The translations under genes and the position numbers were made by a program. The notes below the pieces were generated by a model, which was given only the letters and a program-made list of their open reading frames with translations, made no database searches and was not told the DNA's origin. From Chloroflexota bacterium (GTDB lineage Bacteria > Chloroflexota > Dehalococcoidia > CAUJGQ01), in the NCBI GenBank assembly GCA_963170165.1, contig CAUJGQ010000161.1, positions 1 through 47,396 of the forward strand: a stretch of 47,396 nt of DNA. The letters run 5' to 3'. Positions 40,121 through 47,396 of this stretch are shown here, piece after piece. How positions within the stretch are numbered: position 1 is the first letter of the stretch; each line of letters begins with the position of its first letter.

Positions 40121-40723
40121 TCAGTGGACCGCCGCGGCGATCATGCGGGCGGCAACCCGGGGGCTGAGGTGATCGGTGTTGACCACCAGGTCATAGTGCA
40201 CGGGCAGCTCGGCATCCAGGCCGAAGAATCGCCGGAAGTACGCTGCCCGCTCGGCGTCGCCGGCGGAGACCTGCTGCTCTGCCGCGGCCGGCGCCATGCC
40301 GGAGGCTGCCAGCCGGGCAGCCCGCGTCCCGGGCGAGGCGGTGACGAGCACGCGCAGCACGCCGGGGGCGCCGGCCAGCAGCATACCGGCGCCGTGGGCG
40401 ATGATCACGATGTTGCCGCGCTCGGCAGCGGCGCGAATCACCGCCTGGATCAGCCGGCGGTAGGCAGGAGAGGGGTCCTCAGCAGTGGCGGGGCGGCGGT
40501 CACCCGTATCCGGTTCCGCCATTGCCGAGACGATGCGGTCCACCAGCGGCCCGGAGTGCTCGAGGCTCTCCAGCACATCGCGGGAGACGCCGGCGTACTC
40601 GGCTGCCCACTCGATGATCTCGTCGTTGATGGCATGGAAGCCCAGTTCTTCAGCCACCAGCCGCCCCGTCTCCTCGGAGAACGCGCCGGTGACGGTGGCA
40701 ATGGTGACCACCCGATACGTCAT
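40121..40723 (-). CDS. Cytidylate kinase-like family protein with degenerate P-loop
   Basis: A 200-aa protein of the cytidylate kinase-like group. After RVVTIATVTGAFSEETGRLV, where normal members have a GSGG-type P-loop, come EELGFHAINDEIIEWAAEYAGV, NIVIIAHGAGMLL, RVLVTASPGTRAARL, the lid-like AERAAYFRRFFG and YDLVVNTDHLSPRVAARMI. The overall order is that of the family, but the phosphate-binding glycines are lost, so kinase activity is doubtful. ATG at 40723 follows a GGGGGGG stretch. Confidence 0.78.
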   Translation of the reverse strand: MTYRVVTIATVTGAFSEETGRLVAEELGFHAINDEIIEWAAEYAGVSRDVLESLEHSGPLVDRIVSAMAEPDTGDRRPATAEDPSPAYRRLIQAVIRAAAERGNIVIIAHGAGMLLAGAPGVLRVLVTASPGTRAARLAASGMAPAAAEQQVSAGDAERAAYFRRFFGLDAELPVHYDLVVNTDHLSPRVAARMIAAAVH

Positions 40724-40812
40724 CGCTTGCCCCCCCGGATGCGGCTGCCCCGCCGCGCCCGCAGGATTGCAGTATCGCGGTGGGGCGGATCGCACGCAAC
40801 AACCCGAAGCGG

Positions 40813-43800
40813 CTAGCGCGGCGGCGGTCCCGCCGGCGGCCGCCCGCCCGGCAGCGGCGCGTCTGCCGGTGGCGACGGTAGTGCCGCCTCTGTTCGCCCG
40901 GAGCGCGCCACCACCTCCGCTGGTGTCAGTGGCGGCGCCGGAATCACGTGCTCGCGGCCCAGGGGCGGATTGACGGGCGGCAGGGCGCCGGTGCGCGCTG
41001 CCGGCGCCTGGGCTGCCTGCAGTCCGGCGGCGGGCGGCTTCTGGGCCGGCGCCGCGGCACCCTGGTACGGCGCCGGAGAGATATCAGTCAGTACATTGAC
41101 ATCCGTAATGGCGCCGCTGCTGTTCAGGCGGAACACATCCCACCATTGCCCGACACCGCTGGCCGGGACCGTGTAGGTACGCTGCAGCGTCGCGCCGCGG
41201 TAGAGCTTCACCACTGCGCTCGATCCTGCGAGTACCGGCGTCCCTGTGAAGTTGTAGACGGCAAACGTGTACGTCCCGCTATAAAGATTCGTGATCGTGA
41301 TGACCTCGGGTCCCCAACCCGCATAGGAATCCTGCGCCAGCCAGGCATGCGGGAACGCCGTGAGCGAGCCGCGGTTACCGTAGTGGATATAGCTCGGCTG
41401 CGTCGTGGGCAGCCAGAGACGCGCATCAAGGTCCCCCAATGGGGGGCCCCACCGCACCTCAACAATCCAATCGGTGGTCGCGCGGGTGGCAACGTTTTCC
41501 AGCACTGCCCAGTTCGAGCAGCTCAGCCCGGCGCAGGCCTGCACGTAAAAGTGATAGGCGCGATTCGCCGTTAGCCCGGTCAGCAACGCTGACGTTATGT
41601 CCGCAGCCCGGTTGACGAACTGATAGTTGATCGGGCTGGCCGCCGTCCAGGCAACGCGATAGCCGGTCTCGCCGCTGATGTCATCCCACAGAATCTCGAT
41701 GGTGTCAGCGGTGATGAGGCCGGTACGCAGGTTGGTGGGAACCGGCGGCGGGGTCCGCGCCTCGCCCACCACACCACCGGACCAGCCGGAGCAGTTCAGC
41801 CCGGCGCAGGCGGCGACGTGGAAGTAGTAGATGCCGCCGGTCACCAGATTCGACGCGGTCCAGGTAGAGACGCCAGCCGCCAGCCCGGGGAACTGATAGC
41901 CGATCGGCGATGAGCGCGTCCAGGCGATGAGATAGCGTGTCTCGTTGGCGACATCGTTCCACAGCACCTGGATCGCTGTGTCGGTCACCGTGCCCAGCCG
42001 CAGGCCGGATGGTGTCGCCGGGAACGGCAGCGCCGATGCGCCGATGCCGGAGGACCAGCCGGAGCAGTTGACGCCGTTACAGGCGCGCACGTGGTAGTAG
42101 TTGCTCTGCCCGGAGGGCAGGGGGTCATGGGTCCAGCTGGTCACGTCTGCTGGGACGGTGACGAACTGATAGCTGATCGGGCTGGTGCGCGTCCAGGCGA
42201 TCTGCAACAGCGATTCACCGCTGACGCTGTCCCATAGGATCTGGATACTTCGGTCATCCGTGCTCCCAACCCGCAGGTTGGGCGGCACGGGCGGGGTACC
42301 ACCGGCGGTGCCCGCTGCCGCGCCGCTCAGCTCCGAGCAGCCGGCGCCGTTGCAGGCGGCCAGATGGAAGTACCAGATATCGCCGGGCGCGGCATTCAGC
42401 AGCGTCCACATGGTGCCGGTCACCTCGGCCCACTGGTAGGAGATGGGCGAGGAGCGGGTGTAGGCAATGCGGTAGGAGGTAGCGCCGGAAACCGCGGTCC
42501 AGACCAGCGTGATGCTGGTTGGGCCAGGTGTGACGAGCGGCGGCGGCGGCTTGGCAGGTGGCGACCCAACCGTGAACTGGGCGGTCCGCGTCACCGGTGT
42601 GCCGTTGTAGGTCATCGTGAATGCGAACGTATAGAGCCCCAGCGCTAAGTTGGCGGGCAGGTTCTGGGGTGCTGTGGCTTGAAGGGAGGAGCCACCCGGC
42701 ACCGCCATGGCGGGCTCATCCAGGGAGAAGATCACGCCGCCCGGGCCGCTCACGTGCCACTGAAACCCCACGGTCACGGGGCCGCCACTCTGGTTGCGAA
42801 TCCGCGCCACATAGCGAATGCTCTGCCCGAGTCCAAACACAGACTTGTGCACGTTCCAGTCGTTGCCGCCGTCGCTGGTCCACACGTCATCGCTGGTGAC
42901 GGACCCGGCCTCGATGGTGAATGTGCTGGAACTGGTCGACGTCGTACCGTTGTACGTGACGGTGAAGACAAAGGTATACGCGCCTGGGGCGGCGTCGCGC
43001 GGGACGGATAGCGGTACCGCACCAGTCGGACGCACCAGCGCTGGCCCGCGCGCTCCCACCGGCCGGTTCTCCGGCACAATCGTGCCAAGTCCCCAGACAC
43101 GTACCCCAGATGGGGTCACCCCGGCCCACGGGCCATAATGATAGATGACGTTGCCGTTGCTGCCGGTGACCTTCCAGTCAAACTCGATATTCGCGTCCGC
43201 GCCGGTCTGATTCTCGACGACCGATACGTAGCGAATGGGGTCGCCCGGCTTGAAGACCGTCTTGTGCAGGTTCCAATCAGGACCGTCGTCATTCGTCCAG
43301 GCATCGGTCGCCCGCACGGCGGAGGGGAGCGCTGCGCTGTACTGATAGTCCGTGTACTGCCACCCGCTGGGGAGGCCCGTCCACAGCCGCACCCAAACCG
43401 TGCTGCCATCGACCGGGAGACCGGTAGCGGTGACTGAAAGGTCCCCGATCCAGAGCGTGCCGAAGTACCCATGACTGCCCTGGGCTGGCCCCACCCACTG
43501 CAAATACGCTTGGGCTGCCTGCCCCGGTGACCAGACGAAGGTCTGCGACACGCCGGCCAGGCGGCTACCGGGCGTCGGGCTGATCATGCTCGCCTTGCTC
43601 TCCGTGACGACCCGGAAGCTGCGCACGCTCCACGGTGAACCCGGCGGCGCATTGGCAGCGCGCACGCCCCAGTACAGGTCCTGGTTGTCCCACGAAGTAG
43701 CAAAGCTGTGAGTGTGCTCCGTCGCGGCGGTGGTGACATCAACCAGCGTCGTGCCGCCCGCATCCATACCGGCAACCGTTTTGACCCGGAAGTGATAGCC

Positions 43801-45366
43801 ACTAAACGCGCAGCCCGTCAGCGCGGACCAGCGGAAGGTGACATCATGATTGGCGAGGACGGCCGCCGCTGCCGGCTCAGTGAGCGTGGGCGCAGCGCAG
43901 GGCACTACGCCAATGGTAAACGTCGCTTGCTGCGACATACTGCCGCCGCTGTGGGTGAGGGTATAGGTGAACGTGTAGGTCCCAGCGGCGATATCCCGCG
44001 GAATCGTTAGCACGGCCACCTCACGAGGGCGCTCACCGAAGTGCGCCGCCAGCGGGCGAGCGGGCAGATCATCGATGTAGGACCACAGTTGTACACCGGT
44101 GCTGATGGTCGAGCTGAATGTCTGGTCGAGGATCGTTCCTCCGGGTCCGGAGGCGTGCCAGCGGCGTGTCACGGATTGCGGCGCGTTGGTGTTGTTGTTG
44201 AGCCGGACGACATACCGAATTACGTCCCCAGGGGCAAAGGCGGACTTGCGGATGTTCCAATCGCCCCCGCCATCGCTCGTCCACGCCTCATCAACCGTCA
44301 CCATCAGACCGACGGTGAATTGCCAGGTGCGGCTGGTGCTCTGGCTGTTATGAATGGCCGTCAGGCTGTATGTGTATGTGCCTGGGGCAAGACTGGCCGC
44401 CAGCGTTTGTGGCGCTGACGGCCGCAGAGACTGGCCGGCTGCCACCGAGACCGTCTCGTCGCGCGTGTATAGGGTGCCGCCCGGGCCGGTGACACTCCAC
44501 AGCAAGCGGGCATCTTCGGCCCGCGGGTTGGGGTTATACAGTGATGCCACGTAGCGGATGGTGCTGCCCTGGTAATACTCGGACTGCCGCACCGTTTGGT
44601 CCGCGCCGCCATCACTGGTCCAGGCATCGAGCACGACAACCGTGCCCACCACAGCGGCGCTGTACTGATAGGCGCTGCTTTGCTCGCCGCCGGCGAAGAT
44701 GGTCGTCAGTGTCACATGCACCGTCGAGCCGTCCTGCGGCAGCCCGGTCACCGTCACGGACGTGGCCGTGACCGTGCCGCTGGTGAAGTAGCTGGCCGTC
44801 CCCGGGAGCAAACCGGCCACCATCCGGTAGCCGGTGGCGCCGATGCCACTGGTCCATTGGAAGGGAACGGCACTACCGGACAGCCGCGAGCCGGGCGCTG
44901 GGCTGATGACTTCGGCCTTCGCCTGGTTGGTCATACGAAACCGGCGGCTAGGCGCCCAGGTAGCGCCCGCCGGCGCCTGGCTGGCGCGCACGCTCCAATA
45001 CAGGTCGATGTTGTCCCACTGCGCGTCAAACGTGTGCATGCTCCCCGACAGAACCGAGGAGACTGACAACACCGTCTGGCCGCCGGTGTCCATGGAAGCC
45101 ACCGTGCGCACCATCAGGTCATAGTTGGTGAACGTGCAGCCGCTGATGCTGTTCCACGAAAACGTGATGGTGCGGCTGCCCAACACCGCGCCGTCCACAG
45201 GCGCGATCAATACCGGCGCAGGGCAGGCCGGCGGCGGCGGGTCTCGCCCCGGCGGCGGTGGGTCCGCGTTCTCCCGCGTGATAGCCGCGGTTTCGCCATG
45301 CACCAGCTGCGCCGCCGCGCGGGACGGCGCAGATCCGGTGGTCATGAGCAGTGCCAGCAGCACCAC
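40813..45366 (-). CDS. Large secreted multidomain protein with Ig-like, FN3 and YfaP-like domains
   Basis: A 1,517-aa surface or secreted protein. After a signal-like start (VVLLALLMTTGSAPSRAAAQ) residues 48-489 form block A-B-C-C: an Ig-like unit with WDNIDLYWSVRAS, a unit with ISPAPGSRLSG, and two DAWTSDGG-type units. Residues 490-935 repeat the same block. Four fibronectin type III units follow at about 943-1296, each with SPI-YQF and a C-x4-C pair (ACNGVNCSGW). A YfaP/DUF2135-like domain occupies about 1297-1437 (DLDARLWLPTTQPSYIHYGN and GWGPEVITI), and the tail is Pro/Ala-rich. There is no catalytic domain, so adhesion or surface scaffolding is likely. GTG at 45366 is the first start after an in-frame TAA; the natural start seems to be ATG at 45414, interrupted at codon 13. 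Confidence 0.85.
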   Translation of the reverse strand: MVLLALLMTTGSAPSRAAAQLVHGETAAITRENADPPPPGRDPPPPACPAPVLIAPVDGAVLGSRTITFSWNSISGCTFTNYDLMVRTVASMDTGGQTVLSVSSVLSGSMHTFDAQWDNIDLYWSVRASQAPAGATWAPSRRFRMTNQAKAEVISPAPGSRLSGSAVPFQWTSGIGATGYRMVAGLLPGTASYFTSGTVTATSVTVTGLPQDGSTVHVTLTTIFAGGEQSSAYQYSAAVVGTVVVLDAWTSDGGADQTVRQSEYYQGSTIRYVASLYNPNPRAEDARLLWSVTGPGGTLYTRDETVSVAAGQSLRPSAPQTLAASLAPGTYTYSLTAIHNSQSTSRTWQFTVGLMVTVDEAWTSDGGGDWNIRKSAFAPGDVIRYVVRLNNNTNAPQSVTRRWHASGPGGTILDQTFSSTISTGVQLWSYIDDLPARPLAAHFGERPREVAVLTIPRDIAAGTYTFTYTLTHSGGSMSQQATFTIGVVPCAAPTLTEPAAAAVLANHDVTFRWSALTGCAFSGYHFRVKTVAGMDAGGTTLVDVTTAATEHTHSFATSWDNQDLYWGVRAANAPPGSPWSVRSFRVVTESKASMISPTPGSRLAGVSQTFVWSPGQAAQAYLQWVGPAQGSHGYFGTLWIGDLSVTATGLPVDGSTVWVRLWTGLPSGWQYTDYQYSAALPSAVRATDAWTNDDGPDWNLHKTVFKPGDPIRYVSVVENQTGADANIEFDWKVTGSNGNVIYHYGPWAGVTPSGVRVWGLGTIVPENRPVGARGPALVRPTGAVPLSVPRDAAPGAYTFVFTVTYNGTTSTSSSTFTIEAGSVTSDDVWTSDGGNDWNVHKSVFGLGQSIRYVARIRNQSGGPVTVGFQWHVSGPGGVIFSLDEPAMAVPGGSSLQATAPQNLPANLALGLYTFAFTMTYNGTPVTRTAQFTVGSPPAKPPPPLVTPGPTSITLVWTAVSGATSYRIAYTRSSPISYQWAEVTGTMWTLLNAAPGDIWYFHLAACNGAGCSELSGAAAGTAGGTPPVPPNLRVGSTDDRSIQILWDSVSGESLLQIAWTRTSPISYQFVTVPADVTSWTHDPLPSGQSNYYHVRACNGVNCSGWSSGIGASALPFPATPSGLRLGTVTDTAIQVLWNDVANETRYLIAWTRSSPIGYQFPGLAAGVSTWTASNLVTGGIYYFHVAACAGLNCSGWSGGVVGEARTPPPVPTNLRTGLITADTIEILWDDISGETGYRVAWTAASPINYQFVNRAADITSALLTGLTANRAYHFYVQACAGLSCSNWAVLENVATRATTDWIVEVRWGPPLGDLDARLWLPTTQPSYIHYGNRGSLTAFPHAWLAQDSYAGWGPEVITITNLYSGTYTFAVYNFTGTPVLAGSSAVVKLYRGATLQRTYTVPASGVGQWWDVFRLNSSGAITDVNVLTDISPAPYQGAAAPAQKPPAAGLQAAQAPAARTGALPPVNPPLGREHVIPAPPLTPAEVVARSGRTEAALPSPPADAPLPGGRPPAGPPPR

Positions 45367-45414
45367 TACCCCTGTTTATGGCCAGCCACGTGCCCGCCGC
45401 TGCACCGCGCGCAT
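45367..45414 (-). pseudogene. Interrupted n-region of the signal peptide of the large secreted protein
   Basis: ATG at 45414 with GGAAGG 7 nt upstream opens MRAVQRRARGWP, then TAA (45376-45378), and the same frame continues TGVVVLLALLMTTGSAPSRAAAQ without shift. Joined, this is a normal Sec signal peptide (positive n-region, hydrophobic core, AAAQ cleavage site). The stop is either a real nonsense mutation or a sequence error. Confidence 0.6.
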
Positions 45415-45448
45415 CGCCACACCTTCCGCTGCAATTAGCGCCATGCTT

Positions 45449-45482
45449 CATCATGTGCGTACATCAGCGACAGCACATGATG
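45449..45482. promoter_or_regulatory. 10-bp inverted repeat between purA and the large secreted protein gene
   Basis: CATCATGTGC and GCACATGATG are perfect inverted copies separated by 14 nt. They lie 114 nt after the purA stop and 35 nt before the ATG at 45414 on the same strand. It could be an operator of the downstream gene or a weak transcription stop after purA; the absence of a T-run favours an operator. Confidence 0.4.
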
Positions 45483-45595
45483 GCCAGAGCTTGCAGTGGG
45501 CCGGAGTAACGGTCAAGTAGCGGAGCGGACGGCGTGGTGCTACCGGAACAACCCATAACGTGCCGGCGGCAGCTGGAAGGATCGTCAGGCAGCGG

Positions 45596-46885
45596 TTACA
45601 CTACCGGCCGCACCTGGATGCACTGGTCGCGCTCGGGGCCGACAGAGATGATGTCCACCGGCGCACCGAGTAGCTCGCCCAGACGGCGCAGATATGCCTG
45701 CGCGTTCGCGGGGAGATCGGCGAAACGGCGGACGTCGCTGGTGGGCGTCTCCCAGCCGGGGAAGTCCTCATACACCGGCGTGCAGCGGGCCAGCACGGTG
45801 GTGTTAGCCGGGAAGGAACGCAACTCGGCGCCGTCTACCTGGTAGGCCGTGCACACCCGGATCACGGGAAAGGCATCCAGCACGTCCAGGCGGGTGACGA
45901 CGGCGCTGGTGACGCCATTCAGCCGGGCGGTAAAGCGTGCAGCAACGGCGTCGAACCAACCGCAGCGCCGCGGCCGGCCGGTGACGGTGCCGTATTCGCG
46001 CCCCACGTTGCGCAGCCGCTCCCCCTCCTCGTCGAACAGTTCCGTCGGCATCGGGCCATTGCCGACACGGGTGGTGTACGCCTTGTACACCCCGGCCACG
46101 CGGTTGATGCGGTTGGGCCCGATGCCGACCCCCACGGCGGCGCCGGCGGCGGTGGATGACGGCACGGAGGAGGTCACAAATTCGTAGGTGCCGAAGTCCA
46201 GATCCAGCAGTGCCCCCTGCGCCCCTTCCAACAACACCTCGTCACCGCGGTCTAGCGCCTCTTGCACCAGCAGCGAGGTGTCGGTGACGTACGGCAGCAG
46301 CCGTTCTCCTGCCTCGCGGTATTCGTTGTAAACGGCGTCGAACGACAGCGGCTCCAGGCCGTACAGCTTCTCCAGCACGGCGTTCTTGTATTCGAGGATA
46401 ATGCGCAGCCGCTCGCGGAAGCCGGCGCCGTCGATCAGGTCGCACATGCGGATACCGGCGCGCCCAGCCTTATCGACGAACGCCGGGCCGATGCCGCGGC
46501 CGGTGGTACCAATGGCGAAGGGGCCGCGCAGCCGTTCGTCGGCAGCGTCAATCAGCGGGTGCCAGGGCATGACAACGTGGGCGCGATCGGAGATATGCAG
46601 CCGCTCGGCAGAAACACCACGCGCCTTCAACCCCTCGATCTCCTCCCACAGGGCGATGGGGTTGATGGCGCAGCCGTTGCCGATAACGCAATCCTTATCG
46701 TCATAGAAGATACCGGCCGGCACCAGCCGGAGGGCAAAGGTGCCGCGGTCGTTGATTACGGTATGCCCGGCGTTGTTGCCGGCGGAGTAGCGGGCGATGA
46801 CGGAGCAGTACTGGGAGTGGAAGTCGACGACGCGGCCTTTGCCCTCGTCGCCCCACTGTCCGCCGATGACGACCACTGCAGGCAT
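45596..46885 (-). CDS. purA: Adenylosuccinate synthetase
   Basis: A 429-aa enzyme joining IMP and aspartate with GTP in AMP synthesis. Signatures are VVVIGGQWGDEGKGRVVD with the catalytic Asp, NNAGHTV with the catalytic His, GTTGRGIGPAF, LLEGAQGALLDLDFGTYEFVTS (split by the conserved GT-P region) and GRPRRCGWFDAVAAR. Length and all motifs are normal. ATG at 46885 begins the conserved domain; the open frame further upstream is antisense to the divergent lipoprotein gene. Confidence 0.97.
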   Translation of the reverse strand: MPAVVVIGGQWGDEGKGRVVDFHSQYCSVIARYSAGNNAGHTVINDRGTFALRLVPAGIFYDDKDCVIGNGCAINPIALWEEIEGLKARGVSAERLHISDRAHVVMPWHPLIDAADERLRGPFAIGTTGRGIGPAFVDKAGRAGIRMCDLIDGAGFRERLRIILEYKNAVLEKLYGLEPLSFDAVYNEYREAGERLLPYVTDTSLLVQEALDRGDEVLLEGAQGALLDLDFGTYEFVTSSVPSSTAAGAAVGVGIGPNRINRVAGVYKAYTTRVGNGPMPTELFDEEGERLRNVGREYGTVTGRPRRCGWFDAVAARFTARLNGVTSAVVTRLDVLDAFPVIRVCTAYQVDGAELRSFPANTTVLARCTPVYEDFPGWETPTSDVRRFADLPANAQAYLRRLGELLGAPVDIISVGPERDQCIQVRPVV

Positions 46886-47000
46886 GCGGAACTCCGGTAG
46901 GCGCTCGGTCGTCAGGTAGGTTGGGGAAGCCGCGTCCTCTGCCGAACTGCGCGCGCTCCCGATGGATGATACTCGCCGCCCACCCAACGAGGGAGCCCGG

Positions 47001-47396
47001 ATGTTCCTGCGCGTGATCACAATGCCGCTATTTCGACTGATGGTGGTGCTGGTGGCGGCGGTCCTCGGCGCGTCGTGCGCTGCCTCCGACCCGCCTCCCA
47101 CGAGCCCGCTCGGCGAGGACACAGCGACGGCCCCCGCGACCACGGAGACTCCCGCGCCGCTGCCCACGTTCCCCGCGACGGAGTCTCCGACGCCCGGGAC
47201 GGGCACGCCCGAGCCGCCGGCGCCCGCCGACCAGGAGCAGATCATCGGCGCTGCCATCGACGCGCTCGCCGAGTGGACGGGTATCCCCGCCACAGAGATC
47301 ACGTTCGTGCGCATCGAGGCGGTCGACTGGCCGTCCTCGTGCATGGGTGTCATCGTGCCAGACAAGGCGGCGTGCGCCGACGTCATCACGCCGGGC
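47001..47396 (+). CDS. Lipoprotein, 3' end outside the window
   Basis: The first 132 codons of a gene that runs off the window. GAGGGAG precedes the ATG. A signal peptide (LFRLMVVLVAAVLGASC) ends in a lipobox with Cys after LGAS. Then comes a Thr/Pro/Ser-rich spacer of about 45 residues, then a compact domain with ALAEWTGIPATEITFVRIEA, DWPSSCMGV and ACADVITPG. The W-P-x-x-C-x-G with a later C-A-x-V-I-T-P-G pattern occurs in small exported Chloroflexota proteins of unknown role. It is divergent from purA with a 115-nt gap. Confidence 0.82.
   Translation, partial: MFLRVITMPLFRLMVVLVAAVLGASCAASDPPPTSPLGEDTATAPATTETPAPLPTFPATESPTPGTGTPEPPAPADQEQIIGAAIDALAEWTGIPATEITFVRIEAVDWPSSCMGVIVPDKAACADVITPG

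Noticed and set aside
39677-40816. 379-codon plus-strand frame across the small hypothetical and kinase-like genes
   Set aside because: Antisense to frames with better starts and recognisable family features; no domain of its own.
1-47396. tRNA, rRNA, CRISPR array, phage genes, transposase or inverted-repeat insertion sequence
   Set aside because: Looked for and not found by eye; the duplications around dnaE have no transposase or terminal inverted repeats.

Overview
The window is about 66% G+C, densely packed and bacterial. It carries Tat-type lipoprotein solute-binding proteins of ABC family 5, class II fructose-1,6-bisphosphatase (GlpX), a stand-alone GltD-like flavoprotein, Uma2, MNT/HEPN modules and large Ser/Thr/Pro-rich secreted proteins. 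This mix fits a Chloroflexota (Thermomicrobia-like) chromosome. That assignment is an inference from gene content; no rRNA, tRNA, CRISPR array, phage gene or intact insertion sequence was seen.

Layout. 1-390: a 44-codon aromatic-rich gene with a CRP-like site upstream, and the terminator of the next gene. 391-9289: a catabolic locus. One strand carries an acyl-CoA dehydrogenase, two small MaoC-type hydratases, a class III CoA-transferase, a CitE-type lyase and a solute-binding lipoprotein. The other strand carries an IclR regulator and an MmgE/PrpD protein. The set of families matches the itaconate-degradation locus of Pseudomonas aeruginosa, so conversion of a C5 dicarboxylate to acetyl-CoA and pyruvate is the leading hypothesis.

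9438-22382: a rearranged defence and toxin-antitoxin region around dnaE. Two tandem MNT/HEPN (MntA/HepT-type) modules share an almost identical 5' part and are separated by a remnant of the dnaE 3' end. Next come dnaE itself and a roughly 1,900-residue DUF4011-type helicase/endonuclease gene of lower G+C, broken by a frameshift. Beyond it lie a 237-bp copy of the dnaE 5' region, a remnant of an SDR gene, and a VapBC pair whose vapC has a premature stop codon. 22536-28663: housekeeping and metabolic genes (SDR, sensor kinase, HAD hydrolase, TrpF-like protein, aminotransferase, Uma2).

28839-33860: an operon-like run with a small hydrophobic protein, a Cys-rich TRASH-like protein, a family 5 solute-binding protein and two permeases, but no ATPase gene. 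33902-40723: glutaredoxin, glpX, a D-2-hydroxyacid dehydrogenase, a decayed third MNT/HEPN module, a GltD-like protein, an unusual membrane CBS fusion, a small hypothetical and a cytidylate-kinase-like protein without a P-loop. 40813-47396: a 1,517-residue secreted multidomain protein whose signal peptide is interrupted by an in-frame TAA, then purA and the start of a lipoprotein gene that runs off the window.

The most distinctive parts are the dnaE-centred mosaic, the itaconate-type locus with a split hydratase, and the TRASH-like protein coupled to an importer.
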